Both the position numbers and the translations under genes were made by a program. From assembly GCA_947172415.1 (NCBI GenBank), contig OX359202.1, positions 2,048,501 to 2,112,500 of the forward strand: DNA of 64,000 nucleotides, read 5' to 3'. The notes beneath the pieces were generated by a model. The model ran no database searches. It was not told the DNA's origin and saw only the letters and a list, made by a program, of their open reading frames with translations. Each line of letters begins with the position of its first letter. Positions within the stretch are counted from its first letter, which is position 1. Shown piece after piece: positions 24,088 through 35,103 of this stretch. The DNA comes from Chondrosia reniformis. Lineage: Eukaryota > Porifera > Demospongiae > Chondrillida > Chondrillidae.

Positions 24088-27000
24088 ATGGCCTCCATCG
24101 ATGATCAATCAAATTCGGTGCATTCGTATCTTCCTGGTTCAGCTAGTCTTATAGAGGACTTAGATAGTAAGAGAATGAATTTTGTATCGTAATAGCACAC
24201 AAGACTCATTGTGAGCTAGAAAAGTTATCGACAGAAAATTCTTTAGTAGAACCATAGACTATATAAACTACGTAGTTTGTATAGTCTATGGTAGAACGTT
24301 TCGACCCGAGGGTCTTCATATATATGCATATTAGCTGATAAGACCCACGGGTTGTTGACCTTTCTAGCTCATCATGATCACAACAAATACTCCCTATAAC
24401 TTCAATACTCATTGTTTACATACAGTATCTACCAGGTAAAAGCTAGGTATTGAATACTGTAGGCGTTAATCCAATATCCGTATACCTACTTACCTATCCA
24501 TTGAATATGGCTGGTTCATTGCCTTCCCTTCACTGCAGAGAAGGTACTAGCAGTCCTCAGGGATGGCCGAACCCTCATTGGATATCTCAGATCTATAGAC
24601 CAGTTTGGTAAGTAGAGCGGCACAGCCTTGAAGTCACTGGTGGAACTACATCAACCTTGTACATTTTGGGTACATTTAACATGACCTTTACCACTCAATA
24701 ACAAAGCCCATTATGTGAGATTTATGGGATGTTTCAAATGTTACCATTTATAGTAGAGTCACTTAATGTGGTCTAATCGTAAATGGCTCCATGTGTGTGC
24801 AACATTAGTATTTTCTGATATGCATGCTGTTTGTTCAAAGCATTCGGCTGTCAAAGGAATTGTTTTTTTTTTCTAGTCTCACATATATTTAGTGTATGAT
24901 GCATATGTATGTACGTACATGGAAAGTCAGCTAAAAGGCTGACATGCTTATACCATAGCAGTCACCGTGTCTTGGTTTAGTAACAAATGCTGTTCTCTCT
25001 GTATGCATAGCAAACCTCTTACTGCAAGATTGTATAGAGAGGATTCATGTGGGAAAGGAGTATGGAGATATTCCCAGAGGAATATTCATTGTACGAGGTG
25101 AAAACTTAGTTCTTTTAGGAGAAATAGTGAGTTTTAAAGTAGTACAAGTTGTATATCTGTCATTTTTCTACAATAAGCTCCTTTTTTATACAAGAATAAT
25201 ATCTTTTGTCTACACTTACCACTATATTAGTTATTTAGGATTACCATTAGAATGTACCTTTAAATTAGTATGAATCGAATTAATATAGTATCGAAAATTT
25301 GGCGCCATACGGTATAACGATTTTATCTATTGTCATCCATTTGCACATGGCACATGCCCTCTTCATAAAGTAGATGGTAAGGTTTATTCGCCATGTATTC
25401 ATTGCTTAGGTGACATGGATGTGGCAAGATTATTTCCATTTAAATAAATGTGCATTTGCACTGTTTATTTCCATTGAGACACAGTTTCGTCTCCTTCTGC
25501 CAAAGCATCTAGCCTACCAATCTGATAAAGATACCTTTAGAAGTGATCGAAATTGTAATCGAATTGTTAAAATTGACCAACTTAAAGGTGATTCCAGCTG
25601 CCTGAATGATCGTACTTCAAGGGCACCCACAGCGTATACACAGAATACACCTTGTATACCAATTTTACCAGAGGGGTTAGAAAATGAAAATTATTCCTGT
25701 GGGCACCCTTGTACTTGATCGTAGTAGTTAAGGGATACGGGTGTGTACACTATTTTTGTTTATACAGCAACGTAAATGCAAAAATGTTGGTTGTAGGACT
25801 AACATCTATACTAAATAGTTGAAAATCATTGGTACTTCCGACAAAACACTGATCATTAATAGGAGTTTTCCCGCAACTACGTACCTTATTACACATATAA
25901 ACATGTTATTTACTTCCGTTGCCAAACCTGTTAGGAGAGGTTAGTTTATCCATGCTTTTACCATGTGATTATTATATGCATAGGTACGTAAAAGCTAATC
26001 ACATTTTACTATTTGCTAAATTGTATGACATGCATTTCACAGTATCTTCTTGACATCGATATTCTCATTATATTAGTTGATAACAGATGTTTAGAAACCT
26101 TTTAGTTTTGTGTAAGCTGTGAGTAACCTCATGAATGGATGAATGGCATAATAGGAGCGCGTGTGATCTTTTGGCTTCTTTGGGCCATTTCACTAAAAAC
26201 TGTAACTGTGAATCTCTGGTACAATACTTGAAGATGAGTACAATTTAAACTGTGAAAACATGTTGATTTAAAACAAATACGCACACCTAGCAGCTATTGC
26301 AAGGGTATACGCATACGTGCATTCCCCTAACCTATGCATATTCCACAAGGTAGTGGTAGTCTGTTGATTCTTCTAAAGCAATGGCTTATCCAGGTAAACT
26401 ACTACTACTTTGACCAAAGAATAATTCTGGCAATCATGGTTCTGTTTTGTTCAATCTTTACTGAGGAGCTATTCTTACAGAGGTATCAGTCATTTTTTCT
26501 ATTGAATGCTGTAATATCCTTTCTCTTAGAAAAAACTGTTAAGGCCAAGTTAGATAGATTACTTTTTTATCGTCCGACAGTGATCATGAGATAGGGGAAG
26601 GAGATCCAATTTTAATTTTATTTTTTACTTTTTCTTATTGGTCCATGCACGTCATGTGAAACTCAAATACATAGGTATACATTTATTCAAATTTCACTCA
26701 AGTACAGAGTTGATTGTCAGATACAACAATGTACCTACATGTTTGTGCATAATTATGCATGTACCAAAGACAGCAAAGAAATACAGGCAGGTGTGTACAG
26801 GTAGAAACTGAGTACATATATATACCAATAAATTTATTAATCTAAAATGCAGACAGTGAACAGTACATGTGGAAAAGGGTGAAAGACAAATATACAAGTG
26901 TCTAGTATAAGGATTCCACATCGATTATTTCTTAAGTCCAGGTGTGAAGGAACATGTACACTTTTGAACTTTCTCCTTTCCGGCACACAAAGCGCATAGT

Positions 27001-27446
27001 GGATAATAGCCTGGATTATCAGTGCATAGTTCATCCTCGTGTCCACAAAATGGGAGCCGGTTGTAACGGTATAAAACCTATGCACACATGTTACGTAACA
27101 CAACGTTTAATACATGCAACGTACTACGCAACCTCTTAACGTACAGTTCTCGTATGTCGGTCACAGGTATTTGAGACCTAATTATGTACATTCATGGTCA
27201 GGGTATATATATAGACTGTCCAGGTGGTGGTATATGCTGAGGAACGGATGGGGACGATAAACAAGTAATATATTTTACTTGGCCTAAACTCCTCTTTATA
27301 GCTATGTACTTATGCTCCTCTTGTAGCTACGCACATACAAATATTATGGTTTATTTAAAATAACAGCTGAAATTATTTGGAGGGCAATTTTTACAGTGTA
27401 GTAGTACATATACTTGATGATTATTTTGCAGGTATCATTTCCCTCC

Positions 27447-27505
<59 letters not shown>

Positions 27506-27673
27506 TCACTGTTTGTTATTGTGAAGGATGATGATAAGGAGGTAGGGATTGCACTACAGTCTGTCCCTGTTGATCAGATATTAGAGATGCAAAGAGAAGC
27601 TGAGGAAGAGCAGAAAAAGAAGAAAGATATTAGAAGACAATTAGCAATTAAAACGGATGAAGACATATTTTGA
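24088..27673 (+). CDS. LSM1: LSM1, Sm-like protein of the cytoplasmic LSM1-7 mRNA decay ring
   Basis: Four exons: 24088-24166, 24539-24607, 25011-25126, 27527-27673; 411 bases, 136 codons plus stop, all GT-AG and in phase. Human LSM1 is 133 residues. The Sm1 motif reads VLRDGRTLIGYLRSIDQF, followed by DCIERIHVGKEYGDIPRG and the Sm2 part IFIVRGENLVLLGEI, which are diagnostic for LSM1 rather than other LSM proteins. The C-terminal tail is charged and helical (EMQREAEEEQKKKK). LSM1 forms a heptamer with LSM2-7 that binds oligoadenylated 3' ends and promotes decapping with PAT1. A poly(A) signal AATAAA lies at 27681. The last intron (2.4 kb) ends in a long TC microsatellite just before the acceptor. 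The start ATG gives the short N-terminal extension MASIDDQSNS before the conserved YLPGSASLIEDLD. Confidence 0.95.
24251..24292. repeat. 42-bp palindrome
   Basis: ACCATAGACTATATAAACTAC is followed directly by its near-perfect reverse complement (one mismatch) with no spacer. It lies in intron 1 of LSM1. It could extrude as a cruciform or mark a small foldback element. Confidence 0.8.
25608..25721. mobile_element. Small foldback element (MITE-like) in LSM1 intron 3
   Basis: Inverted ends of about 25 bp are seen: the left contains CAAGGGCACCCACAG and the right, read in reverse complement, CAAGGGTGCCCACAG, with GATC outside both. The interior is about 60 bp and non-coding. Superfamily unknown. 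Confidence 0.6.
27451..27503 (+). repeat. (TC)n microsatellite acting as polypyrimidine tract
   Basis: About 26 TC units lie 24 bp upstream of the acceptor of the last LSM1 exon (27527), in the sense orientation expected for a polypyrimidine tract. Length should vary between individuals. Confidence 0.9.
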
Positions 27674-27894
27674 TGTTATCAATAAATGAAGTCACTTTTT
27701 TAAAATAGTCCAAAGTGAAAATGCATGTACATAACATTCTTATATATCATTGATTTGTTCAGTGTGCAATGTAGTAAGTACACATACATACGTACATGTA
27801 CATGATTACATACATACTGTTTGTAAAAATTGTTGATTTGGATACATTCGTTTCTATTCTGTATATTACTCCTTAAAAGATGTATGTACTAGTG

Positions 27895-29280
27895 TTATAT
27901 TCGGTTGTCTTCCGGAGTAACTATTATATGAATGTATCTAATGTCCCCTTGGCTGACATTAGTATTGCAGTAGACATCAAGAAACAAACCCCTTTCTGAA
28001 GGATTAAGACTACTTGAGTACACAAAGGGATTGTTAGATACTGTTCCTGAACCATTAATTAACGAGCAAGCAGACCAGTTTTGATTTGGCTTAAAGAACA
28101 TCTCTACTTCACTTGAAATTGTTTGGGGCATCCCACCACCACTATTATCTTCCTCAACACCAGTGTCGTCTTCCTCACTACCACTGTCGTCTTCCTCATC
28201 ATCACTGTCGTCTTCCTCATCATCACTGTCGTCTTCCTCATCATCACTGTCGTCTTCCTCATCATCACTGTCGTCTTCCTCATCATCACTTTCATCTTCC
28301 TCATCATCTCGACGAGTACGCCTTGACACGTCTGTCATGTTTGCCTGATGATGGTGTTCTATTCCACCACATGACTTTGATGTGCTAGATTCAGGAATTA
28401 TGTAATGAAAGCCAACAGATTGCTGGTCATCACTTAAAAGGAAAAGTTGCTCTACTCTCCTGTCCGATCCAAGTTGACTTTGAAAAGCTGTTGTTACTTT
28501 TATATGATAATCGTGTAAGTTACTAAAGTGGTTTGGTTGTAGAATAGGTATTCGCAGGAGATATTGCACTTCCTTATTTGATATTTCTGTAGATGCAGGT
28601 CTGTTGGGGATGTACTGCAATAATTCTTTCGAAGTTAATAATCTGTCTAGATATAGGTCTCCTAACTGAGAGGATAAACCCCCTCCATCCTCCTAGGAAT
28701 ACACAGAACAGAGTACATTTATAGTATACAGTTGAAGTTGCTATGTGCCTTGTGCATGCAGCTCAGTCAAGGAAATACGTACAAGTGGGTACGTACGTAT
28801 ATGCACATGCATGCATCATCAATAATATATATATATAAATTCAAAACAAACCAATGACTTGGCCACAGAAGTCACATATGTATAGTAGATCTTGCACTAT
28901 TGCTTTAATTCTGGGTGTATGCAATTTTAGCTATACCCTATACACAGTTATAGCATTCCACTAGCTCGCTCATCTTTTACATACTGTTAGCATAATCAGC
29001 CCAGCATCTGGTGGAACATCTACGTTGAATGTCTCAGCTGTACCTTCTTCTGACCTCCTCTACATGGAGTATCACATGCAAACAATAATATGTAGACTTG
29101 GCCTCAGCATTGCTATACAGTCTCCTAATCTCTGGTCTATATATGACTATCACATAATACAATCTACATAGAATATAGATACTTATATTATATGGTACCT
29201 ACCTTAAAATTCAGAGCTGCTGTACCAGCTGGTAACATACATATTTCAAGTAAGTAAATTCTTAGCAATACCAGATCCAT
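27895..29280 (-). CDS. Unrecognised protein with acidic SDDEEDD repeat
   Basis: Three exons fit in phase: 29203-29280, 28985-29059 and 27895-28692, giving 951 bases, 316 codons plus stop. I do not recognise the family. The N-terminus (MDLVLLRIYLLEICMLPAG) is hydrophobic and could be a weak signal peptide, though an upstream exon cannot be excluded. The middle is a tandem run of the 7-residue unit SDDEEDD, about residues 178-228, encoded by a 21-bp minisatellite. The flanks look like ordered domain sequence (for example VDVPPDAGLIMLTEDGGG and the end GDIRYIHIIVTPEDNRI). Acidic runs of this kind occur in chromatin-binding, calcium-binding and secreted matrix proteins, so no function is proposed. 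It is convergent with LSM1, 222 bp from its stop. Confidence 0.6.
28160..28309. repeat. 21-bp coding minisatellite
   Basis: About seven copies of a 21-bp unit, several of them identical, encode SDDEEDD on the minus strand. The number of codons per unit is whole, so length changes keep the frame. Confidence 0.9.
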
Positions 29281-31040
29281 CTCACTAAAGGTATAAGCAA
29301 TATATACGTATGTAAAATGGTAGAATATTTAACTCGAGGCTTTATATATACACAACTACACACAAAATACTATACACTAATTCTATATAAGGAACTCGTG
29401 CATGTATATAGCTATATACACAATACGCAGCCCTAAATGTCTATGGAAATTCTATGACTTCACCTTTAAACTGTCCAATTATTACTACATAATACATATA
29501 TCACAGTGTAACTACTGATGAAGCCTTTAAATGTATTTCCTTATATACCCTGTGATCGACTGCATACAATAACTTAGTTGCTTCTAGACACTTACATGAA
29601 TGCAATGCAAACTAAAACAAGATATATATGTATAATCTTATCAACTTTTCTTCTAAATATTTGATAATAGGTGAATTTTAAAAGTAGGGAGCCTTTTTAT
29701 TCTATGCAAATTATATGATGATCAAGAATATGATTCCTGCAGTTTCATCCTTCACGATGTAGGCATGTGAAATAGTACCATACTTTACAGTATCCGTACA
29801 TGGTATATATATATACACCACAAGATGCATTTTTATTGTTTCTTTGCTATAATACTTTCAGTATTGCAATCAGCGTTGATCTCGATTAAAATGTATAACA
29901 ACAATTCTTTCTAAGTTCTAAGTTGAAAAAAGAACTCTTAGATGATCCATCAATATCGATCTATCCTTGTATGTAGCGTAAATTTTTGGAACAATTCTCC
30001 CTGGGGGATTGATTGGAAAAGGTTGAATAAGGCTGGTTGTATTTTTCCTGGTGATCAGGAATGGGAGACTATATAAATAGAACAGAAGAGAAGGAACAGT
30101 TGGCATCAGGAAGAATGCTGAGGATAGCAGCTGGGGGCTATGCATATATACGTATGTAACAGGAGACAGGTTAAACTAGGAAGCTTATAACAGGGAGACG
30201 CCTATAGGTTCATATAAAGAAGTGACATAAGCAGTGTTGGTGTCAAAAGGTATGTAATGCATACAAATGGAGAGATAAATAAGTCTGCAATAATTGTGGT
30301 GATATATATAAGAATAATATAGTTATTTCAAGGAGAAACTTTGATTGGTTAGCAGCAAACAGAAATATAGTCATGTTTTTGTTGTTATACATATAACAAG
30401 GTGTCAGATTTAGAATCTGATATTTGTATGATCATGAGTATTCAATTAGGTAATATATGCATATACGTATATATGAAGGTTGTATATCACAGGTATTGTG
30501 CAATTAATTAACTTCCATTTTTAAATGCTAACAGTGAATCATATTATATTTAAGTCTGTGATCATGATCCTTTCTTAACCATGAATAACATAAAAGTGGA
30601 TGTTCAGTTCAGCTTATGGGACCAACTGTTCCTAATAATTATATACTTGTAATTGTATACAATGTCCTAGGATTACTATTAATCCCCCTGCATGTTTTAC
30701 AAAAGTAAAAAGGTCAACTGAAAACATTTCTTATAATTAGCAGTACAGGCTATTTGAACTGACTGTTTTCTAGAGGGTTGCTTGTATTAAAATCAGTCAC
30801 TGTGGACACAGCTAAAGAATTCTTGCTAGGCCCGGACCCTTCCATATTCACGTGCATGCATAAGCACATTGCTGGATGACCTCTGGGGGTACCAGGGTAT
30901 TAGAGGGTCATGATGATGTGCCTCCAAAGCTGGATGACGTCATACGATTTGTCAGGTGTCTGTTTACCTGGTAGATGGCACATATATAAGGATGAAACGT
31001 CATGGATTGCCCGTTTACCTGGACGTAGTATTTTGGTAAA
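29281..31040. other. Intergenic region, no confident gene
   Basis: AT-rich DNA with TATA-rich microsatellite-like stretches. A minus-strand open stretch at 29918-30145 follows a good acceptor-like pyrimidine tract, but I could not tie it to a neighbouring exon or a known family. Confidence 0.4.
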
Positions 31041-31673
31041 ATGTTGGTGCAATTTTCTCTGTTGCTCCTTATAGCGGTAGCATGCCAAGCGCGGGAAAGA
31101 GGTAAGCGACTTTTTGTCCATATAACTATATGTAGGTATTTAAATATATGTTAAGTGTATATTTTCTGTAATTTATATATATGTAGCCGAGATTCGCTTT
31201 CCCCAGAAAGAATATTTTGTTGGAGAAGATGCTGCCATTTTTAAAAATTTTCTAAACGTTAATCGAAGTATGTTGCAATATAGTGGATCCTTCTCGGTGA
31301 CTGTCGGTACATGGCCAGTCGAAGTGACGATCAACCGCCAGCAACTCCTATCGACTCTTTTCCTCGTACGTATATACAGTGCAAGTTACAATATACTAAG
31401 GTAATCTAATCTAATATAATATAATATAAATAATATAATTAATTAATTCATATGGCTCCAAGAAAGAACCTAAAAACAAAATGGGCATATCATCATAAAG
31501 TTTAGGGTATAAAACTCATTTTAAATTAAGGGATTTTTTATTTAGGTCTCCGTTTCTTAGAAAACGGAGGACAAAGTTTGCATATAAAAGGCCATAGGAC
31601 TATAAAAAACCTATGGGAAATTTATATGCAAACCAAGTGTTATATTGATAAAAAATTTCAGTTCGTCAGATAA
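31041..31673 (+). CDS. Possible small secreted protein
   Basis: Exon 31041-31101 encodes a clean signal peptide (MLVQFSLLLLIAVACQARER) and ends at GTAAGC. It joins in phase to 31187-31365, which encodes a beta-rich stretch (IRFPQKEYFVGEDAAIF, FSVTVGTWPVEVTI) and ends in phase 0 at GTACGT. The third exon is uncertain: an acceptor at 31661 would add three residues and a TAA at 31671-31673, giving 83 codons; other acceptors nearby (31534, about 31796) also lead quickly to stops. The beta stretch faintly resembles Calx-beta or Ig-like sandwiches. The first two exons are convincing because the signal peptide, donor and phase agree; the end is not. Confidence 0.4.
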
Positions 31674-32518
31674 CTGTGAAATCAACATATATCATGGTAC
31701 ATGTGTATAAGAAATGTCTGGCGAAGTTTTGCTTAATTAAATGAGCAAAATAATCAAGATGTAATGAAGAATTCAAAGTTACGATTGCGCAAGCTGGTGA
31801 TGTATTGTGATGTTCTTCTATTGCGTCACCAACACCTTCGTATGTCGCTCGGTACACACATTTTGTGAATCATGTGACGTGCGAAAACGTCACCGCCTCG
31901 TTGCTAAAGAAGATCATCCTTTCGAGAACGGCTATGACAAGTCGACGCTCTCCTACGAGAAGGAGCTACCGAATAAGCGAGTTATAGCGAAGGTTAGATA
32001 AAGCGTATTTGTATACGTTCATGCTAAGTTTAAGCCAAAAGTGTTGCTATATATATTGATGTAAAGAAATAAAAGAAATTCGTTTAGACGACCATAGTAA
32101 AACTGTGGTACTTTAAGCTCCGTCATCTCTTCTTATGTTTTCTATTACTTATCCATGTGTGTACGTGTGCAGGAGTGTAATTGGATACGTAGGGGTGGAT
32201 TGGGATAAATATGCGTGCATGCAAGCTCATGAGTTGAGTTGAGATGAGTTGAGATAATGAGTTTCACTATAATGAGATTCCACTCTATATACAGTGCAAG
32301 TAAATTCATGTACACATTCATCCATGGGCTCCTGTGTACCTATATATTTCCTCATTTAGAGCATTTTAAAAGTCTTTGAATATGACTGTGTGTTCTGTTT
32401 GAGTTCTAGAGGTACATTATATATATATATATTGTCCATGTGTAGGAATAAGGAGTGTATATTAAGCATGTTTAAATACAATCAAGTACTACACAGTGCA
32501 AGTTACAAATTTATACAC

Positions 32519-32610
32519 GGATGCAAGTGACTCCCAAGATAATCACACTGAGGTATATAATATAATACGGATGCAAATGACTCCCAAAATAATCACAATC
32601 AGGTATATTA
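32519..32610. repeat. 45-48 bp tandem duplication
   Basis: Two adjacent copies beginning GGATGCAAGTGACTCCCAA and GGATGCAAATGACTCCCAA. Non-coding. Confidence 0.7.
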
Positions 32611-32658
32611 AAGACTTTAGCCACACTGAAATTCTCAACTGCTGCATACAGAGTAGTA

Positions 32659-32973
32659 CAGTGGACCTTCACTTATCCGGATAACTGAAACGACCGGATG
32701 TGTGAAGCAAAAGAAACGTCGCCTCGATAGAGATTTTCAAGCGAGGAACGAGTAGTACTTCGGTTGATTTCGTCGAGTGGTTAGTTCAAATAAGTTAGTT
32801 TGGTCTTTAAAGTACCACAACAACGCTTCCTTTTCAAGGAGACATCGCTACAGCTAGCCATTGTCATAAGCTCGTATACACTATTAAACGATGGACGTTA
32901 ATTAGAACGGAATCTAAGGCCGGATAATCTGAGCAGCTGGTTAATTGAGGTTCGGATAACTGAGGTTCTACTG
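32659..32973. mobile_element. Tigger/pogo-type MITE, complete
   Basis: The element runs from CAGTGGACCTTCACTTATCC to GGATAACTGAGGTTCTACTG, inverted relative to each other, with a TA duplication at 32657-32658 and 32974-32975. Its 3' subterminal block (GGATAATCTGAGCAGCTGG) matches the MITE at 349-686 (GATAATCCAAGCAGCAGG). At 315 bp it has no transposase and is a non-autonomous member of the pogo/Tigger group. Confidence 0.85.
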
Positions 32974-33414
32974 TAGTCTCTACAGATCATATAAGGTTAA
33001 ACACATGACCTTCCAATTACCTTTTCACACCTTAGTATAGACTGAAGATGATGCATCTGCATGCCATTATCATGCAGCAAAATTCCAGTCTCATGCAGGG
33101 GGTCCCAGCCAATAATCACCGCAGATTTGACTTGCCTTGAGTGTGAGCTAGGAGTACCGTTGGTTGCTTGCATGCATTCACATATATAAACAACAGGGTT
33201 AGAGACGATTTGGTAACTTACACACAAGGGACATTGTTCATGAAATAAATTAAAGGTCCCAGCCTTTATGTCCCTGAGTTCTATTGTTACAGCTCCCGTT
33301 TCAAGTAAACGTATATATAAGAGTGCAGCTGTTTTAGTTCCCCTGGTATCTTGTCAGGGACAGACACACGTTCTGCTTACAAGTTAATTACACAGCATAG
33401 GTATAACTAATGCA

Positions 33415-34700
33415 AAATTTATATTTAAATTCTTTATGGACAGAAATAAAGTTTTATAAATTTTGAAAAGCACAGAATAAACTTTTTTTGAAATTCTTCA
33501 CCAAATTATTTCTCATGGATCAGAAGACTCTTTTATTGTTTTCAATCATAATAATACTAACTATTCCCAATGGAACTTAACAGTTCGAGGTGGTTCAGTA
33601 ATGTTGAACCAGTCCAAATTAATGAGAATGTGTCCTATGATCGTTTTACGTATAGTGCTCAGTAGTTCAGGCATGTTTGGTGGGTTGAACCACACTGAAC
33701 CCATGAGAAATAACACAGTAATCCTTGTCCCAATTAATAGATCCGAGTGGTTCACGGCGGGTCGGTTGGTTGAACCACCCTGAACCATTACAAATTAACC
33801 TGTGTTTCTTATTCCCATTGGTGCTACCGAACTTTCTCGAACCAATGATTTCCAGACGAAACAAGTATAAATTCTCATTGTGGTTCTACCCCACGGATCT
33901 TGCTTGAACCACTGTGCTCTTCAGGGAGCAAGGATTATAGGGTAATTTATTATGAGTTCAAGGTGGTTCAACCTTTCGAACTTGCTGAAAATTATAAACC
34001 CTTGATGGAAGAAGTATCAAAAAAATTTTACAGGAATTTGCAGAGGTTCTCCAGGATCCTAAGGTAATTTGTAATGAGTTAAGAAAATTCCAAACAACTT
34101 GTCACGTGATCTCTACTAGAAATATAGTATCAACGCGCATGCGCATTAGATATTAGAATCACGTGAACATACGTTAAACAGAACCAGCTGCAGGAACAGT
34201 AAGTTAGAAAAAGTGAGTTGTCCCTTTTGGGATTTAGGTACAGTCAAGCAAGCCAGACTCTATCATGAACCGTTTTAATAGACTGAATTTGGAGTGGTTA
34301 TGTTAAATTGTGTTAAACCGTTAATGCTTTTATATACAAGTTAATTTCACAACTAATGCCTTTCACAATTTATATTTAAATTCTTTCAGTTTTATAAATT
34401 TTGAAGGGAATCCTTTTTTTGAAATTCTCCGCCAAATTATTTCTCATGAATCAGAAAACATTAGAAATTACCCTATGGTTCTTGTTCCCTCTGAGCTTGA
34501 GTGGTTCAAGGAGGTTCGATAATGTTGAACCACTGCTTTTGATGCTTCTTTAATCAAGAGCTCAGTAGTTCAAGCAGCTTCAGTAGGTTCAACCTACCGA
34601 ACCTCCTCGAACTAATGAGCATGAAATGAAACAAGGATGATAGGATAAGTTCGGGGTGGTTCTACTGACTCCAAACTCTTAAGAAGTTATGAAAGGTTTA
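33415..34700. repeat. Two copies of a dispersed repeat rich in TTGAACC/GGTTCAA words
   Basis: Copy 1 (about 33415-33990) and copy 2 (about 34365-34700) both begin with a shared AT-rich block (TATATTTAAATTCTTT..., ATTATTTCTCATG) and continue with many GGTTCAA and TTGAACC words, often in opposed pairs around 10-16 bases. No reading frame is conserved between them. The family is not recognised. Confidence 0.6.
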
Positions 34701-35103
34701 TTTCTGGGTGGTTCATTCTATAGAGTGATACTGAGAGTGGGGGTGATAGAAAATGTGTAAAATAGAAAATGTGGACATCATTGTTTTGTTTTTCTCATAT
34801 AAATATTAAGCATGTAGCTAAAATATCTATGTGTACGGTGCACCCAGGCATAAACTTCCTAAAATGGCTGACCGCACATTTCTGTCTGTATCTCCAAAGA
34901 TAAACGACTGATACTTTTTATCCATTTAATAGGCGCTGTCCTTAGCCTATATAGTTTATCACTAAAATATTTTAAACTAAACCAATTTTAGGAAGTTTAT
35001 GCCTGGTTGCACCTTATTGCATTTTCCCTTAAGTTGTTAACCTGAACTTTTAAACAGACACATGCTTCAAATCTCACGAAATTCTTCTGTAGTTAATTAA
35101 AGA

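Noticed and set aside
28113-28388. Plus-strand open frames with His- or Ser-rich repeats
   Set aside because: They are shadows of the acidic minisatellite read on the other strand; the minus-strand gene has consistent exon phases.
29918-30145. Minus-strand exon after a good pyrimidine tract
   Set aside because: Two frames look equally plausible, no partner exon or family could be found, so it is not called.
31666-32001. Overlapping open frames on both strands, GC-richer than surroundings
   Set aside because: Neither strand shows a known domain or clear splice partners; it might be the end of the small secreted gene but evidence is too weak.
33022-33172. Minus-strand exon-like stretch with SAVIIGWDPLHETG between AG and GT
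   Set aside because: Splice-like ends and open frame are present, but no neighbouring exon or recognised family supports it.
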